DNA from: Robertmurraya kyonggiensis
GTDB taxonomy: Bacteria; Bacillota; Bacilli; Bacillales; Cytobacillaceae
Reading direction: 5' to 3'
Assembly (NCBI RefSeq): GCF_005116465.1
Contig: NZ_SWBM01000001.1
Location: 1,364,001 to 1,428,000, forward strand
Length of the DNA: 64,000 nt
Shown piece after piece: positions 36,344-45,474 of the stretch. The notes under the pieces are model-generated. The model ran no database searches. It saw only the letters and a list, made by a program, of their open reading frames with translations, and was not told the origin of the DNA. Each line of letters opens with the position of its first letter. Position 1 is the first letter of the stretch. A program made the position numbers and the translations under genes.

Positions 36344-37492
36344 TTATAGTCTTTCAATAATCGTAGCGTTCGCCATTCCGCCACCTTCGCAAATGGCTTG
36401 AAGTCCATATCGACCACCGATTCTCTCTAGCTCGCTCATCATTGTAATCATTACACGAGCACCACTCGCACCGAGCGGATGACCTAATGCGATAGCTCCT
36501 CCATTCGGATTAAGCTTTTCAGGGTCAGCGTCTAATTCTCTTTGCCACACCATCGGAACTGGTGCAAACGCTTCATTCACTTCATAAGTATCCATGTCAC
36601 GAATCGTAAGTCCTGCTCTATTTAACACACGTTTCGTTGCTTCGATTGGGCCCGTAAGCATTAACGTTGGGTCAGAACCAACAACTGTTCGGGCAACCAC
36701 TCTAAATCTAGGTTTAAGTCCAAGCTCTTCTGCCTTCTCTCGTGACATTAATAAAATAGCAGCAGCACCATCACTCATTTGACTTGCATTTCCTGCATGA
36801 ATTTTCCCATCCTCAGTAAATGCTGGTTTTAGTGTTGCAAGCTTTTCTAAGGATGTTCCTCTTCTTGGACCTTCATCCTGAGTAACGACCATTTTTGTAC
36901 CGTCCTCAAGCGTTACTTCTAATGGCATAATCTCCCTGTCAAAGCGGCCCTCATCTTGTGCTCTAATTGCTCTGCGATGACTTTCGAACGAGAACTGATC
37001 GAGTTCTTGTCTAGTCAGCTCCCATTTTTCCGCAATTCGCTCAGCAGACAAGCCTTGATGAATCATCTCATAACGCGAAGTCAACACTTCACTCCAGCTT
37101 GAATTTTTTCGAGTTGAGCCCATTGGAATCCGTGTCATGCTTTCCACACCACCAGCAATCACGATGTCCATATCACCACTTAAAATCGCTTGTGATGCAA
37201 AATGTACCGCTTGTTGTCCAGAGCCACATTGGCGATCGATCGTCGTACCTGGTACCTCAATTGGGAACCCTGCCATTAATGCAGAAGTACGGGCTATGTT
37301 CAAACCTTGTTCCTCAACCTGAGCTACACAGCCCAAAATAACATCCTCAACTAACTCTGGAGAAATGCCTGCACGGTTCACAAGTTCTTTCAATGTCTTG
37401 GCTGCGAGCTCATCAGGACGCTCATTGCGCAAGAATCCTTTTCTTTTTCCAACCGGAGTTCTCACTGCCTCAACAATCACGACTTCTCTCAT
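36344..37492 (-). CDS. Thiolase (acetyl-CoA acyltransferase)
   Basis: Protein of 382 residues. Nucleophilic Cys in TTIDRQCGSGQQA (about 87), VIAGGVESMTRIPMG, NEAFAPVP (with active-site His/Asn context), GGAIALGHPLGASGARVMITMM with the catalytic His, and CEGGGMANA with the second Cys. All catalytic residues are kept. It cleaves 3-ketoacyl-CoA, or condenses acetyl-CoA in reverse. GGGAGG precedes the ATG. First gene of the thiolase-SDR pair, likely regulated from its own promoter in the 37.5-kb gap. Confidence 0.85.
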   Translation of the reverse strand: MREVVIVEAVRTPVGKRKGFLRNERPDELAAKTLKELVNRAGISPELVEDVILGCVAQVEEQGLNIARTSALMAGFPIEVPGTTIDRQCGSGQQAVHFASQAILSGDMDIVIAGGVESMTRIPMGSTRKNSSWSEVLTSRYEMIHQGLSAERIAEKWELTRQELDQFSFESHRRAIRAQDEGRFDREIMPLEVTLEDGTKMVVTQDEGPRRGTSLEKLATLKPAFTEDGKIHAGNASQMSDGAAAILLMSREKAEELGLKPRFRVVARTVVGSDPTLMLTGPIEATKRVLNRAGLTIRDMDTYEVNEAFAPVPMVWQRELDADPEKLNPNGGAIALGHPLGASGARVMITMMSELERIGGRYGLQAICEGGGMANATIIERL

Positions 37493-37658
37493 CTTGTTTG
37501 CCTCCCTTTCATTCTAGTAACCTTCATATTTATTAATTCTAAACAACGCATAGTCTTGATAACGCTTTCAACCTCCTGTGTTATAAAACTAAAATGGCAA
37601 TATCTTCATCTATTATAACATGTTTTATAGAAATTTTCTGTTAATTAAACAAGTAGTA

Positions 37659-37692
37659 AAAAAGACTCCAATTAGTTCGGAGCCCGATTTTT
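37659..37692 (-). terminator. Weak terminator after the 82-residue gene
   Basis: GGCTCC/GGAGTC stem (one wobble) followed by six U residues on the minus strand. Confidence 0.5.
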
Positions 37693-37699
37693 GTAAATC

Positions 37700-37948
37700 T
37701 CACACAATATCCTTTTCTGATTGCTCAGATTTTAACATCATTCTCTTGTTAGTTACCTCTGTTAAGTCCGTGCGTTTTAACAAATATTCTAAATGCTGCT
37801 TTGGCATGGCACCATAACCCTTGCCATCTCCTAAAGTAAATTGAACGGTTGCCCCATTCAGTCGCGTGACCGTCAATGTATCGGCCGAGTTGTAAATGCT
37901 CTTGATTTCTTTTGATATCTGATACTTTGTTCCAACTTCAATTGTCAT
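37700..37948 (-). CDS. Small hypothetical protein downstream of desR
   Basis: Protein of 82 residues, beta-rich at the start (MTIEVGTKYQI.. SADTLTVTRLNGATVQFTLGDGKGYGAMPKQHLEYLLKRTDL) and charged at the end. No family recognised. GGAG lies eight bases before the ATG at 37948; an upstream in-frame start (38011) lacks a ribosome site. It lies 74 bases after desR on the same strand and may be cotranscribed. Confidence 0.6.
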   Translation of the reverse strand: MTIEVGTKYQISKEIKSIYNSADTLTVTRLNGATVQFTLGDGKGYGAMPKQHLEYLLKRTDLTEVTNKRMMLKSEQSEKDIV

Positions 37949-38022
37949 GGCATAAACTCCTTTTATTGTTTCTTCCGAGTAGTATGCCATTAATTGGTTT
38001 TTAACATACATAATATTTCCAG

Positions 38023-38622
38023 TTATTTAAACCAGCCTTTTTCTTTAAAATGGGTAATCGCTTCTATCCGATTCGTCACACCTAATTTATCTAAAATAGT
38101 CGAAATATAATTCCGTACAGTACCTGTTTTAATACTGAGTTCTTCGGCTATCTCCTTTGTGTTTCTACCATCAGCAACAAGTTCGAGTACTTCGAGCTCT
38201 CGGTCGGTAAGCGGATTATCTTCAGCATACATGTCATCCATTAATTCAGGTGCATACACTCTTCTTCCTGACATCACATTTCGAATCGAGTTCGCAAGTT
38301 CTTCACTAGGGCTATCTTTTAATAAATACCCTTTTACACCTGCTTTTAATGCTCGTTGAAAATAACCAGTTCGAGAAAACGTCGTAAGAATAACCACCTC
38401 AGATCCTTGACCCTTCAATTCCTCTGCAGCATCTAGTCCACTTTTTCCAGGCATCTCAATATCCATAATACATATATCTGGCTTAAGCTCATGAACGAGT
38501 GCTATCGCTTCCTCACCATTTGAAGCTTTTCCTACCACTTCCATGTCATGCTCTAGGCTAAGCAGAGAGCCCAATGCACCAAGTAACATCCGTTGGTCTT
38601 CAGCAATCACAATTCTAATCAA
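38023..38622 (-). CDS. desR: DesR response regulator of membrane fluidity
   Basis: Protein of 199 residues, the same length as B. subtilis DesR. Receiver domain with acceptor Asp54 in CIMDIEMPGKSG, and LuxR-type HTH in the C-terminus (LTDRELEVLELVADGRNTKEIAEELSIKTGTVRNYIS). DesR phosphorylated by DesK activates the desaturase promoter at low temperature. The TTG start (38622) has GGAGG eight bases upstream and overlaps the desK stop by eight bases. It follows desK directly. Confidence 0.9.
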   Translation of the reverse strand: MIRIVIAEDQRMLLGALGSLLSLEHDMEVVGKASNGEEAIALVHELKPDICIMDIEMPGKSGLDAAEELKGQGSEVVILTTFSRTGYFQRALKAGVKGYLLKDSPSEELANSIRNVMSGRRVYAPELMDDMYAEDNPLTDRELEVLELVADGRNTKEIAEELSIKTGTVRNYISTILDKLGVTNRIEAITHFKEKGWFK

Positions 38623-39751
38623 CTTGCTCACCTCCAATCCGTTTCATCACGTTCGGTACTTTCATAACGATCGTTGTTCCATCACCTTCAAGAATCTCAA
38701 ACATTCCGTTAACAAACTCAAGTCTCTCCCTGATTCCGAGTAAACCGCTACCTTTTCCCACATCAGCTTCTTTTAAACCGGTGCCGTTATCACTCACTGT
38801 AACCGTCACTTCGTTCATTGTTTGTTCAATGCTGATTTGGCAGGTGGTAGCTTTACTATGCTTCACAACATTTGTAACAGTCTCTTTCAAACACATACTT
38901 AAAATATTTTCTAAAAACAACGAAACATTTGCTGTCGGCTCTTTCTGCGCTACAATAAGTTCGATTCCAGCAGCAGTAAGTAGCTGGTCCACATGGACTA
39001 ATTCTTCTTTTAAGCGTATCCCTCTCATTGAGGAAACCATTTTGCGAACCTCGCTCAACGCTGTTCTAGCTGTTTGGTGCACGTCTTTTAATTCATTCTT
39101 AGCTTGTTCTGGATCTTTATATATTAATTTTTGCGCTAAATCCGTTTTAAGTCCAATTAAAGAGAGCCTTTGTCCTAAAGTATCATGAAGATCACGTGCA
39201 ATCCTTTGACGTTCCTCTTGCTTAACTAACTCTGAAATTCTTTTGTTTGCATCCTCTAGCTTTTCCTCTAAGATTCCTTGTTTTTTTTTATTATAGAGGT
39301 TAAATGGAAGGAGTATGACACTTATCCAAATCACAATGACAAAAGGAATTTGTTCGATAAATAATTCTTTTTGCATGACAAAATTATAGTTGATGGCTGC
39401 CGTTGTAAAGACTAAGTGAACGACATACAAAGTAATAAACGCTGCCTTTTTTTTGATATTCCCATTGTAATAGGCAATATAAAAGGCGAAATATATATAA
39501 TCGAACAGAATCGACATGGTCATCGAAATGCTAATCAAAATGATAGACCATAAATAGACCGACCATCTTTTTGAAATAAACGCAAATCGATAGACGATAA
39601 AAAAGAGCGCAGTGAGTATAATTCCCGTCACAATCTCCATCGTCGACGAAGACTGAAAAATAAAATAAAACGGCAGGATACTTAAAAGAGCCCATATATA
39701 TGGTGATATTCCTGAGAACTTTTGCATCATTTTTTGTTTTTTAATATTCAT
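38615..39751 (-). CDS. desK: DesK membrane thermosensor histidine kinase
   Basis: Protein of 378 residues with four to five N-terminal TM segments (about 15-150), a two-helix coiled coil (DANKRISELVKQEERQ), HisKA_3 dimerisation with the phospho-His at 189 (RIARDLHDTLGQRLSL) and a HATPase_c domain (LKETVTNVVKHS.., VSDNGTGL, GSGLLGIRERLE). In B. subtilis DesK senses membrane thickness and viscosity in the cold. ATG at 39751 has AAAGG nine bases upstream; the ORF start further up lies in the des terminator. It overlaps desR by eight bases. Confidence 0.9.
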   Translation of the reverse strand: MNIKKQKMMQKFSGISPYIWALLSILPFYFIFQSSSTMEIVTGIILTALFFIVYRFAFISKRWSVYLWSIILISISMTMSILFDYIYFAFYIAYYNGNIKKKAAFITLYVVHLVFTTAAINYNFVMQKELFIEQIPFVIVIWISVILLPFNLYNKKKQGILEEKLEDANKRISELVKQEERQRIARDLHDTLGQRLSLIGLKTDLAQKLIYKDPEQAKNELKDVHQTARTALSEVRKMVSSMRGIRLKEELVHVDQLLTAAGIELIVAQKEPTANVSLFLENILSMCLKETVTNVVKHSKATTCQISIEQTMNEVTVTVSDNGTGLKEADVGKGSGLLGIRERLEFVNGMFEILEGDGTTIVMKVPNVMKRIGGEQVD

Positions 39752-39793
39752 TTTTTGTATCCTTTTTGATTGTCTTTTTCGCAATTTTAGCAT

Positions 39794-39829
39794 AAAAAAG
39801 CCGTTCTAAGTTAAGAAACGGCCTTTTTC
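39794..39829 (-). terminator. Terminator between des and desK
   Basis: GCCGTT/AACGGC stem and a U-run. It separates the des transcript from desKR, as in B. subtilis. Confidence 0.85.
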
Positions 39830-39831
39830 CA

Positions 39832-40884
39832 TTATGAAGATTTGACAGGACTACCTACTTTTGATTTTTTCGATTTTTCTTGAGCTATTTTTTCCTTGAT
39901 CGCTCTGAAGCCAACAAAATTCTTTTCCTCCTCATCCCATAAGTGGAATTTAAGCGAGGCGATACTAGTTCCAAGCGTTACCGTTGGCACTTGCTGTAAC
40001 GGTGGCGTATTTTCATGTGCCTCTGCAAGCTGATAATTTGGAATTCTTGGGCTCAAATGATGTACATGGTGGTAGCCAATATTTCCAGTCATCCATTGGA
40101 GGATTTTCGGTAACTTGTAATAAGAACTTCCTTCTACAGCAGCACGAACATATTCCCAATGTTCATCCTCTTCGAAGTACGAATCTTCAAATGTATGTTG
40201 AACGTAGAACAACCAAATTCCTGCCGCGCCTGAAACCATAAAGATCGTACCTTGAATCACTAACAACGGAATCCAACCAACCGTCAAGCCAAGTAGGACG
40301 ATTAGGGCAACGAACGCCGTATTCGTTATATACGTGCTCATACGCTCTTTTTTACGTGCACCTTTACGATTGAAACGATTAATAATTAAGAATTGATAAA
40401 TCGGACCGAGAACAAACATAACAAATGGATTTCGATATAATCGGTACTTTAATCTTGTCATTTTTGAAGCTTCTAAATACTCATCGACTGTTAACATCCA
40501 AATATCACCCGTTCCTCGCTTATCCAAGTTCGAGCTTGTCGCGTGATGAACAGAATGATCATGCTGCCATTGACGATACGGAAATAACGTTAGAATCCCT
40601 GTAATCGTTCCTAGAATATCGTTTGCTTTCCGATTTTTGAAAAATGAGTAATGACAACAATCATGAAAAATGATGAATATGCGAACTAGAAATCCAGCCG
40701 CAACAATTGACAATAAGAACGTAAGAACTAATGAAACGTCCAAGCTTTGATATGCCAGCACCCATAATAGAAAAAATGGGACAAATGTGTTTATCAACTG
40801 GAAGATACTTTTGCGTGTAGCAGATTTCTCATAAGGGGCCATCTCTTTACGAAGCTGTTTTTGCTTTTGCTTTTGATTGATCAT
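39832..40884 (-). CDS. des: Acyl-lipid fatty acid desaturase Des
   Basis: Protein of 350 residues, membrane di-iron desaturase. Three His boxes: HDCCH, HDHSVHH and HHVHH, with TM segments between. It makes a double bond in membrane lipid acyl chains, keeping the membrane fluid at low temperature. It lies upstream of desK-desR on the same strand, the B. subtilis order. The promoter region (40885-41020) has AT-rich TGACA/TGTC dyads that may bind DesR. Confidence 0.9.
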   Translation of the reverse strand: MINQKQKQKQLRKEMAPYEKSATRKSIFQLINTFVPFFLLWVLAYQSLDVSLVLTFLLSIVAAGFLVRIFIIFHDCCHYSFFKNRKANDILGTITGILTLFPYRQWQHDHSVHHATSSNLDKRGTGDIWMLTVDEYLEASKMTRLKYRLYRNPFVMFVLGPIYQFLIINRFNRKGARKKERMSTYITNTAFVALIVLLGLTVGWIPLLVIQGTIFMVSGAAGIWLFYVQHTFEDSYFEEDEHWEYVRAAVEGSSYYKLPKILQWMTGNIGYHHVHHLSPRIPNYQLAEAHENTPPLQQVPTVTLGTSIASLKFHLWDEEEKNFVGFRAIKEKIAQEKSKKSKVGSPVKSS

Positions 40885-40929
40885 GTATTAGCATCCCTTC
40901 GTCATTCGTTTTTTCTTATCATAACAAAG

Positions 40930-41000
40930 GCTATAAATTATGGTAGACATAGTTGTCACATGCTATACATGATAAATGTCATACTTAAGGTAAAAAAACT
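40930..41000 (-). promoter_or_regulatory. Candidate DesR-binding region upstream of des
   Basis: On the minus strand two dyads, ATGACATTTATCAT and GACAACTATGTC, lie about 70-110 bases before the des start, with possible -35 GTGACA and -10 TTATAG at 17-base spacing. The placement recalls DesR sites in B. subtilis, but the match is by eye. Confidence 0.35.
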
Positions 41001-41021
41001 CCGACTTAGAGTCGAAGTAGT

Positions 41022-42863
41022 TTATCGTGTTCCTAGAAAACAGACACCATTTGGTTGAAGAACATATTCGCCTGTAACTGTTTTTGATTCAAGAAGGTCT
41101 CTGTACTCGTTCTCCACATCCATTCGGAAAGGCTCTTCTGAACGATTCACACCTATGACAACTTTTTCTGTCCCATCTGTACGCTGAAAAAGATAAACAC
41201 GTTCCTTGCTATAAATCGTTTCATATTCCCCTTCTTTAAAAACGGTCCAATCTTTTCGAATTGCACCTAACATCTGATACCACTCAACTAGCTCTCTCTC
41301 TTCATGGCCCCAAGGGAAACATCTTCGATTAAAAGGGTCATTATATCCTTCCATTCCCGCTTCATCACCATAATAAATACACGGGACACCTGGCAATGTC
41401 ATTTGCAGGAGCGAAGCCATTTTTAATAGCTGAATCGCAACTTGTCTTTCACTCTTTGTCATACATGTATCCGCTTGCTCTTCTTTCGGTGCGTGGCTTA
41501 AGTCTTTTCCTCCCAAAGCCGTTAAAATACGTTGGGTATCATGAGTGCCCAACATATTCATTAAGCATTCTACGACACACATTGGATAGTTTTGTAAAAT
41601 ACTAGTTACTACAGTATCCAGTTGCTCCGCTTCCCCATTTCGCACAAACTCAATAATAGCGTTCATAAACGGATAGTTCATCACACTATCCAACTGTTTC
41701 CCTAACAGATAACTTTTCCGATGTCCATAAGCTATTTTATTTGATGCATCCTCCCATACTTCACCAATTAACAAGGAATCTGGTTGAGAGCTTTTCATCA
41801 CTTTACGAATTTTTTCAATGAATGGATCAGGTAATTCATCCACAACATCGAGTCTCCATCCTGATGCTCCTTCTTCTAGCCATCTACTCGCAACTCCATG
41901 CTTACCTGTAATAAAATCAACATAAGTGAGCTCTTCCTCATTGACTGATGGCAAGGTCTTAATTCCCCACCAACTTTCATAATCGTCAGGGTAATCGATG
42001 AATTTAAACCAAGAAAAGTAAGGGGAAGCCTTCGATTGATAAGCCCCAATCTCTTCATATCTTCCCTTTTTGTTAAAATAAACACTATCTGAGCCAACAT
42101 GATTAAAGACGCCATCCAAAATGACTCGGATTCCTCTTTTTTCTGCTTCCTTACAAAGTCTATGAAAATCAGCTAACTTCCCAAACATCGGGTCGATTTT
42201 AGTAAAATCACCCGTATCGTATTTATGGTTCGAATAAGCCTCAAAAATAGGGCTTAAATATAGACATGTCACTCCTAGTGAATGAATATAGTCCAATTTA
42301 TTAATGATTCCCTTTAAATTACCACCAAAGAAATCATTATTAAGCACTACTCCCTCTTCATTTGGTTTGTAGGTTGGGAGCCCACCCCAGTCGTCGCGCA
42401 AAAAGATATCATCTTTTAGCATCGTTTTCCCAACACGTGCAAAGCGGTCAACAAAAATATGATAGAAGATACCACCTTTAATCCAATCTGGTGTTGTAAA
42501 TTCCTTGTCATAGACCGTTAGTTGCCAGGATGGTGGCTCGGTTTCCGAAATGCCAGTATCATGCATTCCGAAATACTGCACCTCAGTGACCGATTCTAAT
42601 TGGAAGTAATACCAATACAGTCCAACATCATCTATCTCGATGTCTAGTTCATAAATATCTCGCCCGCACTCCATCCCTTTCCAGTCCATCTTCAAACGAT
42701 GGTACTGATGAGTACGATCGTTTATTACGACAAGCGAAACCTCTTTGAATCCATAAAAACGAGGAACCTCTATCTCAAACAGAATCGAGGCATGTGTCGG
42801 AACCGCTCCTGATGGATGACGGAAATTTCCTCCCTCAAATCGTGAACAAATGCGATTTTCCAA
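41022..42863 (-). CDS. GH13 alpha-amylase family enzyme (neopullulanase/cyclomaltodextrinase-like)
   Basis: Protein of 613 residues: N-terminal beta-sandwich (about 20-130, CBM34-like), then a GH13 barrel with conserved regions VILDGVFNH, GWRLDVVDEL (nucleophile Asp), LIGEVWEDA (acid Glu) and LGTHDTQRI (third Asp), and a C-terminal beta domain. This order fits neopullulanase or cyclomaltodextrinase. TTG start has AGGAG eight bases upstream, 12 bases after glgP, so it is the last gene of the glg operon. It probably trims or debranches glycogen as glgP shortens chains. Confidence 0.8.
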   Translation of the reverse strand: MENRICSRFEGGNFRHPSGAVPTHASILFEIEVPRFYGFKEVSLVVINDRTHQYHRLKMDWKGMECGRDIYELDIEIDDVGLYWYYFQLESVTEVQYFGMHDTGISETEPPSWQLTVYDKEFTTPDWIKGGIFYHIFVDRFARVGKTMLKDDIFLRDDWGGLPTYKPNEEGVVLNNDFFGGNLKGIINKLDYIHSLGVTCLYLSPIFEAYSNHKYDTGDFTKIDPMFGKLADFHRLCKEAEKRGIRVILDGVFNHVGSDSVYFNKKGRYEEIGAYQSKASPYFSWFKFIDYPDDYESWWGIKTLPSVNEEELTYVDFITGKHGVASRWLEEGASGWRLDVVDELPDPFIEKIRKVMKSSQPDSLLIGEVWEDASNKIAYGHRKSYLLGKQLDSVMNYPFMNAIIEFVRNGEAEQLDTVVTSILQNYPMCVVECLMNMLGTHDTQRILTALGGKDLSHAPKEEQADTCMTKSERQVAIQLLKMASLLQMTLPGVPCIYYGDEAGMEGYNDPFNRRCFPWGHEERELVEWYQMLGAIRKDWTVFKEGEYETIYSKERVYLFQRTDGTEKVVIGVNRSEEPFRMDVENEYRDLLESKTVTGEYVLQPNGVCFLGTR

Positions 42864-42875
42864 ACTGACAGCTCC

Positions 42876-45299
42876 TTAATGCAGAGGTGTAATGTTCCAT
42901 ATATTTCTTGCGTAATCCATAATACTTCGATCAGCAGCAAAACGTTCGGCTCCCGCAATGTTAAATAATGACATCTGATTCCATTTATGCTGGTCCAGGT
43001 AGACATCGAGTAGTTGCTGATGGACCTTCAAATAATCTTCAAAATCAGCCAGACACATATATGGATCGCCCACACCAAAGTCACCTACGATTAGGTAGCG
43101 ATAAATTGAGTCAAATGACTCTCCATTAAACCCTCGACGCAAGCTCTCGACGACTCTATGTATCTTCTCTTTATTATGATAATAAGAAGAAGCCTCATAG
43201 CCTTCAGCCCATTTTCGCTCTACATCCTCTGCACTCATGCCAAAAATAAACATATTTTCGTTGCCGACCGCTTCGAAAATCTCAACATTCGCCCCATCCA
43301 TCGTCCCGATTGTAAGAGCACCATTCGCCATCATTTTCATATTTCCAGTTCCACTTGCCTCTTTACCTGCAAGAGAGATTTGTTCACTAATCTCAGCTGC
43401 TGGCATTAACGCTTCCGCCATCGTCACACAGTAATTTTCAAGAAAAACAACCCGTATCTTTTCTCGTAAAACAGGATCCTTTTCAATATCCGCACTCAAA
43501 TGCCAAATTAATCGTATGACTTCCTTCGCCATATAATAGCCAGGTGCTGCCTTTGCTGCAAATAGAAAAGTTTGCGGAGGCATAACCAAATTGGGATCGT
43601 CTTTTAAATCCAAATACAAAGAAATGATTTTTAGAACATTTAGCAACTGCCGTTTGTATTCGTGTAATCGCTTTGCTTGTACATCGAAAATCGAATGGGG
43701 ATCAATGCTAACTCCCTTTTGGTCCATGAGGTTTGAAAAATCAATCTTATTCGCTAACTTAATGTCCCTTAACTGACGTAAGATACTTCGGTTGTCCGAA
43801 TACCGTTTGAAGTCAGCTAGTTTCCGCCCATCCTTTTTATACTCTTCACCAATGCAATCATCTAGCAATCTGGTTAAACGAGGGTTTGCCTGACAGATCC
43901 ACCTTCTATGGGCAAACCCATTCGTAACATTGGTGAATTTTTCAGAGGATGCTTGATAAAAATCAGAAAAAACCTGACTTTTTAAAATATCAGAATGTAG
44001 CTTTGAAACCCCATTCACAGAGGATGATCCGATTACACATAAATTAGCCATTCTTATTTGACCATGGCTAATAATCGCCATGCGTTCAATTTTTCCCCAC
44101 TCACCAGGATAACGATTCCACATTTCTTGACAATACGATTCATTCATTCCTTGAATGATTCCATAAATTCTTGGAAATTGCTGTTTTATAAGCTCCTCTG
44201 GCCATGTTTCAAGCGCTTCTGATAAAACAGTATGATTCGTATAACTCACGGTACTTATCACCATGTTATAGGCATTTTCCCAGCTATAATGATAATCATC
44301 AAGTAAAATTCGCATAAGCTCAGGAATACAAAGAGCAGGATGCGTGTCGTTAATATGAATAGCAATTTTTTCGCTAAAATTATCTAATGTACCAAATTGC
44401 TGAAGATGATCAGATATGATGTTCTGTATCGACGCTGAAACAAGAAAATATTGCTGCCGTAAGCGTAAGGTTTTTCCTTCAAAATGATTATCTGACGGAT
44501 ACAGAACTTTACAGATGAGCTCAGCATTCATTTTTTCATTCATCGCTCGGTTATAGTCACCTTTAGCAAAGGATTTCATATCGAACTTATCCACATCTCT
44601 GGCACGCCATAACCTTAAGATCGCCACTCCTTCAGAGTTCGCTCCTGAAATCATCATATCGTATGGAACTGCCTCGACTTCATCATAATCCGTGTAATTC
44701 GTCTTCAGCCCGTCATTTGTCCAAATTTCTTCGACATGACCATTAAATTTCACGCGAAAAGCTAAATCGTTTCGTTGATTAAGCCAGACGTCTCCACCAG
44801 GCAACCAAATATCCGGAAGCTCCATTTGCCAACCATCCACAATTTTCTGTTTAAAAAGTCCGTACTCATAACAAATCGAATATCCCATCGCAGGATATTC
44901 CATCGTAGCTAGTGAATCCATAAAACACGAAGCTAGGCGTCCAAGACCTCCATTTCCTAACCCTGCATCAGGTTCATCTTCGTAAAGCTCTTCTAGGTCA
45001 AAATTCCATTCCTTTAATACCTCACGAAATTCCTTTTCCAAACCTAAATTATAGAGATTATTTTTTAGCGAACGCCCTACTAAAAATTCCATGCAAAGAT
45101 AGTACACTTTCTTTTTCTCTTGATCTTTTAATTTTTGATAATATCTTGTACGTTTGTCAGAAAGAATTTCAACGACCGCTCTTGCACATGTTTTGTACAT
45201 CTGCTTCCGGTCAGCTTCCTCAGCCGAAATCCCATAGTGGCGTGACAATTTATTTTTAATGAGCACGCCTAATTGTTTACTTGTTAACGTGGATTGCAT
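42876..45299 (-). CDS. glgP: Glycogen phosphorylase GlgP
   Basis: Protein of 807 residues, GT35. PLP-binding Lys in EASGTGNMKMMANGALTIGTMDGANVEI, and the glucose-phosphate site segments NDTHPAL and VTNGFAHRRW. It releases glucose-1-phosphate from glycogen. ATG at 45299 has GGAGG seven bases upstream; an in-frame start further up lies before that site. Fifth gene of the operon; the 175 bases after glgA show no clear signal. Confidence 0.9.
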   Translation of the reverse strand: MQSTLTSKQLGVLIKNKLSRHYGISAEEADRKQMYKTCARAVVEILSDKRTRYYQKLKDQEKKKVYYLCMEFLVGRSLKNNLYNLGLEKEFREVLKEWNFDLEELYEDEPDAGLGNGGLGRLASCFMDSLATMEYPAMGYSICYEYGLFKQKIVDGWQMELPDIWLPGGDVWLNQRNDLAFRVKFNGHVEEIWTNDGLKTNYTDYDEVEAVPYDMMISGANSEGVAILRLWRARDVDKFDMKSFAKGDYNRAMNEKMNAELICKVLYPSDNHFEGKTLRLRQQYFLVSASIQNIISDHLQQFGTLDNFSEKIAIHINDTHPALCIPELMRILLDDYHYSWENAYNMVISTVSYTNHTVLSEALETWPEELIKQQFPRIYGIIQGMNESYCQEMWNRYPGEWGKIERMAIISHGQIRMANLCVIGSSSVNGVSKLHSDILKSQVFSDFYQASSEKFTNVTNGFAHRRWICQANPRLTRLLDDCIGEEYKKDGRKLADFKRYSDNRSILRQLRDIKLANKIDFSNLMDQKGVSIDPHSIFDVQAKRLHEYKRQLLNVLKIISLYLDLKDDPNLVMPPQTFLFAAKAAPGYYMAKEVIRLIWHLSADIEKDPVLREKIRVVFLENYCVTMAEALMPAAEISEQISLAGKEASGTGNMKMMANGALTIGTMDGANVEIFEAVGNENMFIFGMSAEDVERKWAEGYEASSYYHNKEKIHRVVESLRRGFNGESFDSIYRYLIVGDFGVGDPYMCLADFEDYLKVHQQLLDVYLDQHKWNQMSLFNIAGAERFAADRSIMDYARNIWNITPLH

Positions 45300-45474
45300 G
45301 GAAATACCTCCAGTCAAATCTGTCTAAAAAGTTCAAGGCTCTATGCGTGTCCATTTAATCGTCCCAATTCAAATTACTCTATCTATATCCAGTCGCCTGA
45401 ATCGATTTACAATGTCCGAAGGTAAGTGAAAAAGCGAACAGGGCCAAACTGACTTTTTTGGTGAAATCGTAAAA